From Silvibacterium sp. (lineage in GTDB: Bacteria > Acidobacteriota > Terriglobia > Terriglobales > Acidobacteriaceae), in contig JASHRS010000156.1 of the NCBI GenBank assembly GCA_030037215.1, positions 1 to 35,553 on the forward strand: 35,553 bases of DNA, in the 5' to 3' direction. Numbering within the stretch: the first letter of the stretch is position 1; each line of letters opens with the position of its first letter. Positions 19,834 through 27,487 of the stretch are shown in pieces. The position numbers were made by a program, and so were the translations under genes. The notes under the pieces were generated by a model. It was not told the DNA's origin. It did not search any database and saw only the letters and a list, made by a program, of their open reading frames with translations.

Positions 19834-20495
19834 AGATCTGCGCGAACACCTCGTTAGAAGATGCGCTTGCGGCAGCTGAAGCGGGCGCGGATGCAGTGGG
19901 ATTTGTGTTTGCGGAGAGCGTGCGGAGGGTAACTCCCGCGCAGGTTCGGGCGATAACTCCGCATCTGCCTGCGAGCGTTGAGAAGATCGGCGTCTTCGTC
20001 GATGCGCAGTTTGACGATCTGACGGCTGCGATCAAAGAGTGTGGACTAACGGGAGTGCAGCTGCATTCGGGTTGCGGAGTTGACGCAACGACGCGGCTGC
20101 GCGAGCGGTTTGCTGCGCTGCGTATTCTGCGGGTTATTCATTTTCAGAATGGTCTGGAACGGGAATTACGCGAGGCACAGGCGGACGAGGCGATCGATGC
20201 GGTGCTGGTGGACTCGCGCACGGCGAATTTGCTGGGCGGAACGGGACTGCGCTTTGATTGGCAGGCAGCGCGCGGGAGCTTTGCAGGATCGCAGCTGCGG
20301 ATGGTGGTCGCAGGCGGGCTGAATCCTGCAAATGTGGGTGAAGCAATCGCAGCATTGCGGCCGTGGGGCGTGGACGTAGCGTCGGGGGTGGAGGCCAGTC
20401 CCGGAAAGAAGGATGCAGCAAAGATAAAGGCGTTTGCGGAGTCGGCCAGGATCGCGGCACGGAAACTGAAGCTGGATGCAGCGATTGAAGTTTAA
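19824..20495 (+). CDS. trpF: Phosphoribosylanthranilate isomerase
   Basis: KICANTSLEDALAAAEAGADAVGFVFAESVRRV and VAGGLNPANVGEAIAALRPWGVDVASGVEASPGKKD signatures; overlaps trpC end. Confidence 0.96.
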   Translation: MWVKICANTSLEDALAAAEAGADAVGFVFAESVRRVTPAQVRAITPHLPASVEKIGVFVDAQFDDLTAAIKECGLTGVQLHSGCGVDATTRLRERFAALRILRVIHFQNGLERELREAQADEAIDAVLVDSRTANLLGGTGLRFDWQAARGSFAGSQLRMVVAGGLNPANVGEAIAALRPWGVDVASGVEASPGKKDAAKIKAFAESARIAARKLKLDAAIEV

Positions 20496-20504
20496 AGAAA
20501 TGAT

Positions 20505-20532
20505 TTGCCGTTTTTGCTTTTCTCCGTTATCT
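20505..20532 (+). promoter_or_regulatory. Candidate internal promoter upstream of the trpB leader
   Basis: TTGCCG (20505-20510), 16-nt spacer, TTATCT (20527-20532). Confidence 0.4.
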
Positions 20533-20543
20533 TTGGAAGCAAG

Positions 20544-20633
20544 ATGACGAATGCGTCGCGCCAGTTTTTTACCTTTACGTACCGCTATTGGCGCTCAATA
20601 GCGGCTCTGGCGGACGGTCCCGTGTACATCTGA
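20544..20633 (+). CDS. Leader peptide MTNASRQFFTFTYRYWRSIAALADGPVYI (29 aa), aromatic-rich
   Basis: ATG after GGAAG; codons 8-16 are TTT TTT ACC TTT ACG TAC CGC TAT TGG (F F T F T Y R Y W); stop TGA at 20631-20633; too short for the ORF track. Confidence 0.82.
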   Translation: MTNASRQFFTFTYRYWRSIAALADGPVYI

Positions 20634-20710
20634 AGGATTCAAAAGCAGCAAGACTTTCAGGGTTAAACGAACTTCCATAAGAGCCGCGATCGAAAGATCG
20701 GGGCTTTTTT
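20583..20710 (+). promoter_or_regulatory. Transcription attenuator upstream of trpB (mutually exclusive hairpin / antiterminator / terminator)
   Basis: 1:2 = CGCTATTG(20583-20590)/CAATAGCG(20596-20603); 2:3 = GCGGCTCT(20601-20608)/AGAGCCGC(20680-20687); 3:4 = AGCC-G-CGATC(20682-20691) GAAA GATCG-G-GGCT(20696-20705) plus T run. Confidence 0.85.
20682..20710 (+). terminator. Intrinsic terminator of the attenuator (3:4 hairpin)
   Basis: AGCCGCGATC GAAA GATCGGGGCT followed by TTTTT, 20 nt before the trpB ATG. Confidence 0.9.
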
Positions 20711-20730
20711 AATGCCGGAAAGGTAAGCCG

Positions 20731-21972
20731 ATGGCGAGCAGCACCGAAGTCAACAAAACGGCAACACTCTCTCAGAGCACAACAGGCGCGCAGCGTCCGG
20801 GGCGATTTGGCATTTACGGCGGACGTTATGTGCCGGAGACGCTGGTTGCGGCGCTGGATGAGCTAGAGCACGCGTATGCAGAAGCGCAGGGCGATCCAGC
20901 ATTTCATGCGCGGCTGGATTCGCTGCTTAGCGATTATGCGGGAAGACCGACTCCGCTGTATTTTGCCGAGCGGCTGACAGAAGCACTCGGTGGCGCGAAG
21001 ATTTACCTGAAACGCGAAGACCTGCTGCACACCGGTGCACACAAGATCAACAACTGTATCGGCCAGGGACTGCTGGCGCAGCGGATGGACAAGCACCGCA
21101 TTATTGCCGAGACAGGCGCAGGGCAGCATGGCGTGGCCACCGCAACGGTATGCGCTCTGCTAGGCATGGAGTGCGTGGTCTATATGGGTGAAGAGGACAT
21201 GCACCGGCAGGAGCTGAATGTTTATCGTATGCGGCTGCTGGGCGCGGAGGTGCGCGGGGTTAGTTCGGGATCGAAGACGCTGAAGGATGCTATCAATGAG
21301 GCAATGCGGGACTGGGTAACGAACGTGCGCACTACGCATTACCTGCTGGGCAGCGTGCTGGGGGCGCATCCGTATCCGGCGATGGTGCGGGATTTTCATC
21401 GTGTGATCGGCAAAGAGGCGCGGCAACAGATTCAAGAGAAGGAAGGACGATTGCCGACAGCGGTGATTGCGTGTGTGGGCGGAGGGTCGAATGCGATTGG
21501 CGCGTTCTACGAATTCATTCCGGACAAGAATGTGCGACTGATCGGCGTAGAAGCGGGTGGGCGCGGACCGAAACTGGGCGAACATGCGGCGCGATTCCAA
21601 GGCGGCGCGCCGGGAGTACTGCAAGGAACATATTCATACGTTCTGCAAGATGACGATGGGCAGATTGCACTGACGCATTCGGTTTCGGCCGGACTGGACT
21701 ATGCATCGGTTGGGCCGGAGCATGCAGCACTGCATGATTCAGGGCGCGCAGAGTACGTAAGCGCGACAGATGAGGATGCTCTGGCTGCAACGGTGAAGCT
21801 GGCGAGGATGGAAGGGATTCTGCCTGCTCTTGAAAGTGCACACGCAGTTGCGGAGTGCATCCGCATGGCTCCGTCGCTCGCAGCGTATGAAATCTTGTTG
21901 GTCAATCTTTCCGGGCGCGGCGATAAAGACATGGGTATTCTTTCCCGCGAACTGAAACTGAAGGGAGCATAA
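20731..21972 (+). CDS. trpB: Tryptophan synthase beta subunit
   Basis: [80 protein letters not shown] signatures. Confidence 0.98.
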   Translation: MASSTEVNKTATLSQSTTGAQRPGRFGIYGGRYVPETLVAALDELEHAYAEAQGDPAFHARLDSLLSDYAGRPTPLYFAERLTEALGGAKIYLKREDLLHTGAHKINNCIGQGLLAQRMDKHRIIAETGAGQHGVATATVCALLGMECVVYMGEEDMHRQELNVYRMRLLGAEVRGVSSGSKTLKDAINEAMRDWVTNVRTTHYLLGSVLGAHPYPAMVRDFHRVIGKEARQQIQEKEGRLPTAVIACVGGGSNAIGAFYEFIPDKNVRLIGVEAGGRGPKLGEHAARFQGGAPGVLQGTYSYVLQDDDGQIALTHSVSAGLDYASVGPEHAALHDSGRAEYVSATDEDALAATVKLARMEGILPALESAHAVAECIRMAPSLAAYEILLVNLSGRGDKDMGILSRELKLKGA

Positions 21973-21974
21973 GA

Positions 21975-22754
21975 GTGTCGATTCGTTTTGCCAATAAGCC
22001 GGGCCTGGTGGCCTACCTGACGGCTGGCGATCCTGACTTGAAAACGACGCACGCGATTGCCTTAGCAGCAATCGACGCGGGTGCAGATGTGATCGAGCTG
22101 GGCGTGCCGTTCAGCGATCCGGTGGCCGATGGACCGGTGATACAGCGTGCGAGCGAGCGGGCTCTTGCGCGGGGCACGAGGCTGGCCGATGTGCTGGAAC
22201 TGGGTAAAGAGCTGCGAGCCGCACGTCCTGATGCCGGGCTGGTGATTTTCTCTTACTACAATCCGATTCTGCGCTTTGGGTTGGAAAAGTTTTGTTCTGC
22301 GGCTGCTGAGGCTGGCATGGATGGCGTGCTGGTGACCGACATGATTGTCGAAGAGGCGGATGAGTATCTCGCGTACCTAGCAAAACATCGTCTTGCGCCG
22401 ATTTTCCTGGCGGCGCCGACGAGTCCAGATGCACGGCTGGAGAGGATTGCCGCTGCGTCGAAGGGATTTGTCTATGCCATTTCGCGCACAGGGATCACGG
22501 GAACACAGAAATCACTGGCGGCAGATGCGGAGTCTCTGGTAAAGCGCTTACGGCAGTATACGAATCTGCCGATTGCAGTTGGATTCGGGGTTTCCAATGC
22601 GGAACACTTCGCAACAGTAGGCGAGTTCGCGGATGCGGCCGTGGTTGGCAGCGCGATTGTAGCGCTGATTGAAAAATCCGAGTCTGCGGATGCGCCTAGT
22701 TCGATTGCGCGATTTATTCAGGGCCTGCGCGCACCAGCGATGCAGGCCCGTTAA
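21975..22754 (+). CDS. trpA: Tryptophan synthase alpha subunit (GTG start)
   Basis: LVAYLTAGDPDLKTT, DVIELGVPFSDPVADGPVIQRASERAL, FVYAISRTGITG, VGFGVSNAEH signatures. Confidence 0.97.
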   Translation: MSIRFANKPGLVAYLTAGDPDLKTTHAIALAAIDAGADVIELGVPFSDPVADGPVIQRASERALARGTRLADVLELGKELRAARPDAGLVIFSYYNPILRFGLEKFCSAAAEAGMDGVLVTDMIVEEADEYLAYLAKHRLAPIFLAAPTSPDARLERIAAASKGFVYAISRTGITGTQKSLAADAESLVKRLRQYTNLPIAVGFGVSNAEHFATVGEFADAAVVGSAIVALIEKSESADAPSSIARFIQGLRAPAMQAR

Positions 22755-22828
22755 TGTCCGCGGCTCATACAAAGACTTACGCAGCGGGCGGTGCTTGAGA
22801 GGGCGGCGCTACGCATAAAGGGGAACCC

Positions 22829-23113
22829 ATGGATATTGCAGACTGGCGAAAGAAAATTGATGAGATCGACCGGCAGATTGTAACGCTGCTGAGCGCGCGC
22901 GCCGAGGCGGCAAAGGAGATCGGCAAACTGAAACGTTCGACGGACTTGCCGATCTATGAGCCGAACCGCGAGCGCGTGATTCTGGAGAACGTGCGCTCAG
23001 CTAATAAGGGACCTCTCCCTGACATTGAGCTGACACACGTTTACGAACGCATTATCGACGTGATGCGCGCGCTCCAGAAGAATGAGCTGGCCTCGTCAGG
23101 CGGCGGAAAATAG
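22829..23113 (+). CDS. aroQ: Chorismate mutase (AroQ class)
   Basis: DWRKKIDEIDRQIVTLLSARAEAAKEIGKLKRSTDLPIYEPNRERVIL is a chorismate mutase type II signature. Confidence 0.92.
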   Translation: MDIADWRKKIDEIDRQIVTLLSARAEAAKEIGKLKRSTDLPIYEPNRERVILENVRSANKGPLPDIELTHVYERIIDVMRALQKNELASSGGGK

Positions 23114-23155
23114 TTAAGAGCGCGCAGCGGCGCGCAGGACAGGATAAGGGACACC

Positions 23156-24202
23156 ATGATTGTTGCAATGCAGGAAAAGGCTACCGAAGAGCAGATACAG
23201 ACCGTTGTTGAGCGCATGGTCGAGATCGGATTTAACGTTCACCGTACGACAGGCGCGGTGCAGACCATCCTCGCGGGGGTTGGGACACCAGCTCAGTTCG
23301 ACCACAAAGACTTTGAACTGTTGCCGGGGGTTGCGGAAGCGGTACGCATCTCATCGCCGTACAAGCTGGCCGGGCACAGCTTCCGCCCGGAAGGCACGAT
23401 CGTGCGCTTCCCGAACGGCGTGGAGGTTGGTGGTAATGAAGTTGTGGTGATGGCCGGCCCCTGTTCGGTAGAGAGCCGCGATCAGATTTTTGCCGCGGCC
23501 ACACACGTCAAGGCCGCGGGAGCGAAATTTCTGCGAGGAGGCGCGTTCAAGCCCCGAAGTTCGCCGTACTCATTCCAAGGCATGGGACTTGAGGGGCTGA
23601 AGCTGCTGCGCGAAGTTGGCGATGCGACCGGACTGCTTGTTATCACCGAGGTGATGGATATCTCGCAGATCGGGCTGATGCTGCCATATATCGACTGCTT
23701 CCAGGTGGGAGCGCGCAATATGCAGAATTTCAATCTGCTGCGCGAACTGGGAACAGTACGCAAGCCGGTGCTATTAAAACGCGGTATTGCGGCGACAATC
23801 GAGGAGTTGCTGCTTTCAGCGGAATACATTTTGTCGGGCGGCAATTATGACGTGATCCTGTGCGAGCGCGGCATTCGCACCTATGAGACCTACACGCGCA
23901 ACACGATGGATGTTTCAGCAATTCCAGTCGTGAAGCATCTTTCGCACCTTCCGATCGTGGGCGATCCCTCGCATGGCACGGGACGGCGTGACATGGTTTC
24001 AGCGATGGCGCGCGCGACTATAGCTGCCGGAGCAGACGGATTGTTGATTGAAGTGCACCCAAATCCTGAGAAGGCTGTGTCGGACGGCGCGCAGTCGCTA
24101 TTCCCTGCTCAGTTTGCGAAGCTCATGGATGAACTGCGGATCATCGCTCCAGCGGTGGGACGCACGATTGCTCAGCCGGTTGCGGCTGCCGTAGCCGTCT
24201 AA
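23156..24202 (+). CDS. aroF: 3-deoxy-7-phosphoheptulonate synthase with N-terminal ferredoxin-like domain
   Basis: [51 protein letters not shown] signatures; N-terminal about 70-aa extension as in Thermotoga-type DAHP synthases. Confidence 0.95.
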   Translation: MIVAMQEKATEEQIQTVVERMVEIGFNVHRTTGAVQTILAGVGTPAQFDHKDFELLPGVAEAVRISSPYKLAGHSFRPEGTIVRFPNGVEVGGNEVVVMAGPCSVESRDQIFAAATHVKAAGAKFLRGGAFKPRSSPYSFQGMGLEGLKLLREVGDATGLLVITEVMDISQIGLMLPYIDCFQVGARNMQNFNLLRELGTVRKPVLLKRGIAATIEELLLSAEYILSGGNYDVILCERGIRTYETYTRNTMDVSAIPVVKHLSHLPIVGDPSHGTGRRDMVSAMARATIAAGADGLLIEVHPNPEKAVSDGAQSLFPAQFAKLMDELRIIAPAVGRTIAQPVAAAVAV

Positions 24203-25086
24203 TGCCGATTGAGCGCATTGCGATTCTTGGCACAGGGCTTATCGGGGCCTCCGTCGGGCTTGCGCTGCGCTCGCATGGATTTGCAGGCAAGATTGCCGGT
24301 TGGGATCCGCATACAACGGAACTGACAATTGCGCTAGATCGCGGCGGGATTGATTCCACGGCAGGTGATCCTATTGCCGCAGCACGCGAGAGCGATGTTG
24401 CAGTGCTCTGCGGGCCGGTGTTTACGATAATGGACTGGCTCGACCGGCTGGCTCCGGTTTTGAAGCCGGGCCAGTTGGTGACTGACGTGGGCAGCGTAAA
24501 AAACGCCTTGGTTGAGCGCGCGCGAGGCCACTATAATCTAGCCGATTCCGCAGGATTTTTGCCGGGGCATCCGATGGCGGGCAAAGAGGTGAGCGGGGCG
24601 GCAAACGCCGACGCGGACCTTTTTGACGGCGCGGCATGGCTTTTCACGGAAACTGCGGAATCTCTTTCCATGCATCCGGCATCGCGCGCGATTGCGAATG
24701 AGTGGCGCGAGTGGACGCATCGATTCAACTGCCGGGTACTCGATCTCGACGCGAAACGGCACGATGTTCTTTGCGCCTGGGTGAGCCATCTGCCGCAATT
24801 TGTCTCAACCGCGCTGAGTGCGCTTTTGCAGGATGAGCTCTCGACAAAGGATGAAGTTCTTCCGATCGGAGGCCGCGCATTGCGCGAGATGACGCGTCTG
24901 GGCGCGAGTCCTTACTCGATGTGGCGCGATGTGGCGCATACAAACACAGAGGCAATCGCCGCTTCGCTGCTGGCGCTGGAGCAACGACTGACGCATCTGC
25001 GTGAAAATTTGAAGACCCCGGAGTTGCGCGAAGAGTTCGAGCGCGCAAATCAGTTCCGATTTGTACCGCCATCCGCTAAAAAGTAA
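24202..25086 (+). CDS. tyrA: Prephenate dehydrogenase
   Basis: AILGTGLIGASVGLALR Rossmann motif; DVGSVKNALVERA; FLPGHPMAGKEVSGAANADADLFDGAAW; start overlaps the DAHP synthase stop (TAATG). Confidence 0.95.
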   Translation: MPIERIAILGTGLIGASVGLALRSHGFAGKIAGWDPHTTELTIALDRGGIDSTAGDPIAAARESDVAVLCGPVFTIMDWLDRLAPVLKPGQLVTDVGSVKNALVERARGHYNLADSAGFLPGHPMAGKEVSGAANADADLFDGAAWLFTETAESLSMHPASRAIANEWREWTHRFNCRVLDLDAKRHDVLCAWVSHLPQFVSTALSALLQDELSTKDEVLPIGGRALREMTRLGASPYSMWRDVAHTNTEAIAASLLALEQRLTHLRENLKTPELREEFERANQFRFVPPSAKK

Positions 25087-25109
25087 CTTGTATAGTTACA
25101 CTTCACAGA

Positions 25110-26321
25110 CTAAGCATGGGCGTGGCCAAGCCCAATGCCGATGACGTATGTGACGATGCCTTCAAGCGCGCCGACGGTAGTCATTTCGAATCCGCTGGCC
25201 CACCATGAGCGAACGGTGATGAGCGACTTGGCTGCTCCCACGGCGAAATGCGCGGCGAGCGAGACGACGGCGGAGACGATGATGGCCGCATATCCACCCA
25301 GAAAGAAAAAGGGAATGATGGGGATGAATGCGCCAACGGCAGTTGAGAGAGCAGCGGATACAGCCGAGGTCAATGGCTTACGCAGGCCGTCCTCAGAGGT
25401 ACTGAGGCGTTCCGCAGCGAGGGCGCGGAGAAACTGCTCCTTGTCCTTTGCGATGTGGTCGACGAAGTGGTCAGCGTCGTCTTCCGGCAATCCCTTGACC
25501 TGGAAATAGAGCGAGAGCAGCTCGCGCGCTTCCGGAGCATTCATCTCGATTGCATCGCGCTCGCGGGCCAGTTCGGCTTCGTAGATTTCGCGTTCGCTTT
25601 TTGCTCCGAGATATGCGCCGGAGCCCATAGACAAGGCACTGGCGATCATGCCAGCGAGTCCGGCGAGAAGCACGTAATGGCTGTTACCGAGCGTTGCGCC
25701 GGAGACGCCTGAAACGATGCCGAAAATTGCTCCCAATCCGTCGTTGACTCCATAGATTGCGTCTCCGATCCAGCCAGCAGCCTGACGACCGGAGCCGTTG
25801 CGCTTGGCGAGCAGATCGTCCAGCAACGCTTTGGGATTGGCACGCCCTTCCGATACTGTATGGCGCGGATAACGATTCCGGATAAGGCTGCTGAGCTCGC
25901 GATAATGCTCGCGCTCCTCTTCGATGACCTGGCGCAGGATGGCGAGGCTGGGCTCGTCGTTCAGATCCTGAAGCTGTTTGCTATAGAGGGCGATGGCGCG
26001 GCTCTCGTCAATTTCGAGCCGGCGGAACGCCATGCGTTCACCGCCTATGCGGTTGGCGAGGTTGTCGGCGTCGCCAGCCGGCTTGCCGCGATATTTCGGC
26101 GGCGGTCCGCCGAGAGCCTGAATGCGCTGTGCCCAGAGAGCAGCGTGCTGTTCTTCCGCGTCTGCCATGTGGCGCAAAGTCTGGCTGCGGGCGGGATCGC
26201 CGTCGCGCTCGGCAAGTGCCCGATAGGTATGGAAGCCGATCATTTCGGCTTGCCAGTTGGCTTCGAGAGCACGCAGCAGCTTCCGCCGCTTTTTCGGGTC
26301 GAGACTTTCCGGCATCGGCAA
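25110..26321 (-). CDS. Ferritin-like (rubrerythrin/erythrin) - VIT1 fusion membrane protein (MbfA-like)
   Basis: N-terminal EANWQAEMIGFHTYRALAERDGDPARSQTLRHMADAEEQHAALW and EEREHY iron-ligand-like motifs; C-terminal VIT-like GDAIYGVNDGLGAIFGIVSGVSGA. Confidence 0.9.
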   Translation of the reverse strand: MPMPESLDPKKRRKLLRALEANWQAEMIGFHTYRALAERDGDPARSQTLRHMADAEEQHAALWAQRIQALGGPPPKYRGKPAGDADNLANRIGGERMAFRRLEIDESRAIALYSKQLQDLNDEPSLAILRQVIEEEREHYRELSSLIRNRYPRHTVSEGRANPKALLDDLLAKRNGSGRQAAGWIGDAIYGVNDGLGAIFGIVSGVSGATLGNSHYVLLAGLAGMIASALSMGSGAYLGAKSEREIYEAELARERDAIEMNAPEARELLSLYFQVKGLPEDDADHFVDHIAKDKEQFLRALAAERLSTSEDGLRKPLTSAVSAALSTAVGAFIPIIPFFFLGGYAAIIVSAVVSLAAHFAVGAAKSLITVRSWWASGFEMTTVGALEGIVTYVIGIGLGHAHA

Positions 26322-26322
26322 T

Positions 26323-26838
26323 CTAATCCCCGATCTGGTAGCTGAAGGTAAATCGTCCGATTTGTATCAAGGAGCGATCGGACGGCGGCCAGACTCGAAA
26401 CGATTCTACCCGAGTAATGGAGGGATTCAGGCGGGCTTCAATAGAGCCGAGCGGACGTCCGGAAGCGGAATCATAAAATTTGACGCTCAATGCGTCGTCC
26501 TCATGCTCCCAGCCGATGAGATAAGAGCCAGGCGGAAGGCCGAAGTCGCCAATCTTCAACGGAACCTGGGTCACGAAGAAGTGCGAGTACTTGCCGTCTG
26601 CCGAATAGCCGGCGGTGATGAGGACGACTCCGGCGACGAACTTCCCCTTGCCATCGGTAATGCCGGAGGCGGTGCGCATTTCGGTTTCGATGCGTTCCTG
26701 GACGACAGGCGCGCGCGGGGGGATGATGGACTGGAGTTCCTGCTGAGTGGCGACACGCCACACTTCGTGCGATGCCTGCGCGTTCGCGACGAGACTGTAA
26801 CCGATGAGGACTACTGCAATGGCGAAAATCTTACGCAT
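26323..26838 (-). CDS. Hypothetical secreted protein
   Basis: Signal peptide MRKIFAIAVVLIGYSLVANAQA; located between the VIT gene and the response regulator on the same strand. Confidence 0.7.
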   Translation of the reverse strand: MRKIFAIAVVLIGYSLVANAQASHEVWRVATQQELQSIIPPRAPVVQERIETEMRTASGITDGKGKFVAGVVLITAGYSADGKYSHFFVTQVPLKIGDFGLPPGSYLIGWEHEDDALSVKFYDSASGRPLGSIEARLNPSITRVESFRVWPPSDRSLIQIGRFTFSYQIGD

Positions 26839-26860
26839 TCTGCACTCCGAATTTTGCGGG

Positions 26861-27487
26861 CTATTCCAAATGCACAATGCCGCGTTGCAACGCGCTGGTC
26901 GCGGCCTGTGTGCGATCGCTTACTCCGAGCTTGCTCAGAATACTGTTGATGTGGGTTTTTACGGTGGCCTCTGAGATGTGGAGGTCGCTGGCGATTTCCT
27001 TGTTGCTGCGTCCGGCAACAATGCGCCGCAGCACCTCGAGCTCGCGTGCGGTAAGGGCAGGGCCACCCATGCGTCCAGCGAGCTTTTCTGCCACTGCGGG
27101 AGGGATCCGGGATTTGCCTGCGAAGACGGCGCGAATGGCGTCTGTAAGCTCGGCAGCGTCCATACCTTTCAACAGATAACCTTTTGCCCCGGCCTGGAGG
27201 GCGCGGTAGATATCTTCATCTCCGTCGAAGGTGGTGAGGACGATGATGCGGGCAGCGGGATTCTCCTCGCGTATTTTCGAGATGGCGTCAACGCCTCCCA
27301 TCTTTGGAAGGCGCAAATCCATGAGGGTTACATCGGGCCTGCAGGTACGATGGGCCTGAATGGCCTCCTCGCCATCAGAGGCTTCACCGACAACAGCCAA
27401 GCCTTCAACCGTGTTTAATAAGGCGACGAGTCCCTTGCGGACAATGACGTGATCGTCGACGACGAGAATTCGAATCAGTTCTCTCAT
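26861..27487 (-). CDS. LuxR/NarL-family response regulator
   Basis: ILVVDDHVIVRKGLVALL receiver; LTARELEVLRRIVAGRSNKEIASDLHISEATVKTHINSILSKLGVSDRTQA LuxR HTH. Confidence 0.96.
   Translation of the reverse strand: MRELIRILVVDDHVIVRKGLVALLNTVEGLAVVGEASDGEEAIQAHRTCRPDVTLMDLRLPKMGGVDAISKIREENPAARIIVLTTFDGDEDIYRALQAGAKGYLLKGMDAAELTDAIRAVFAGKSRIPPAVAEKLAGRMGGPALTARELEVLRRIVAGRSNKEIASDLHISEATVKTHINSILSKLGVSDRTQAATSALQRGIVHLE

Noticed and set aside
20583-20710. T-box riboswitch upstream of trpB
   Set aside because: No T-box consensus (AGGGTGGNACCGCG) or stem I motifs; the aromatic leader ORF and mutually exclusive hairpins fit ribosome-mediated attenuation better.
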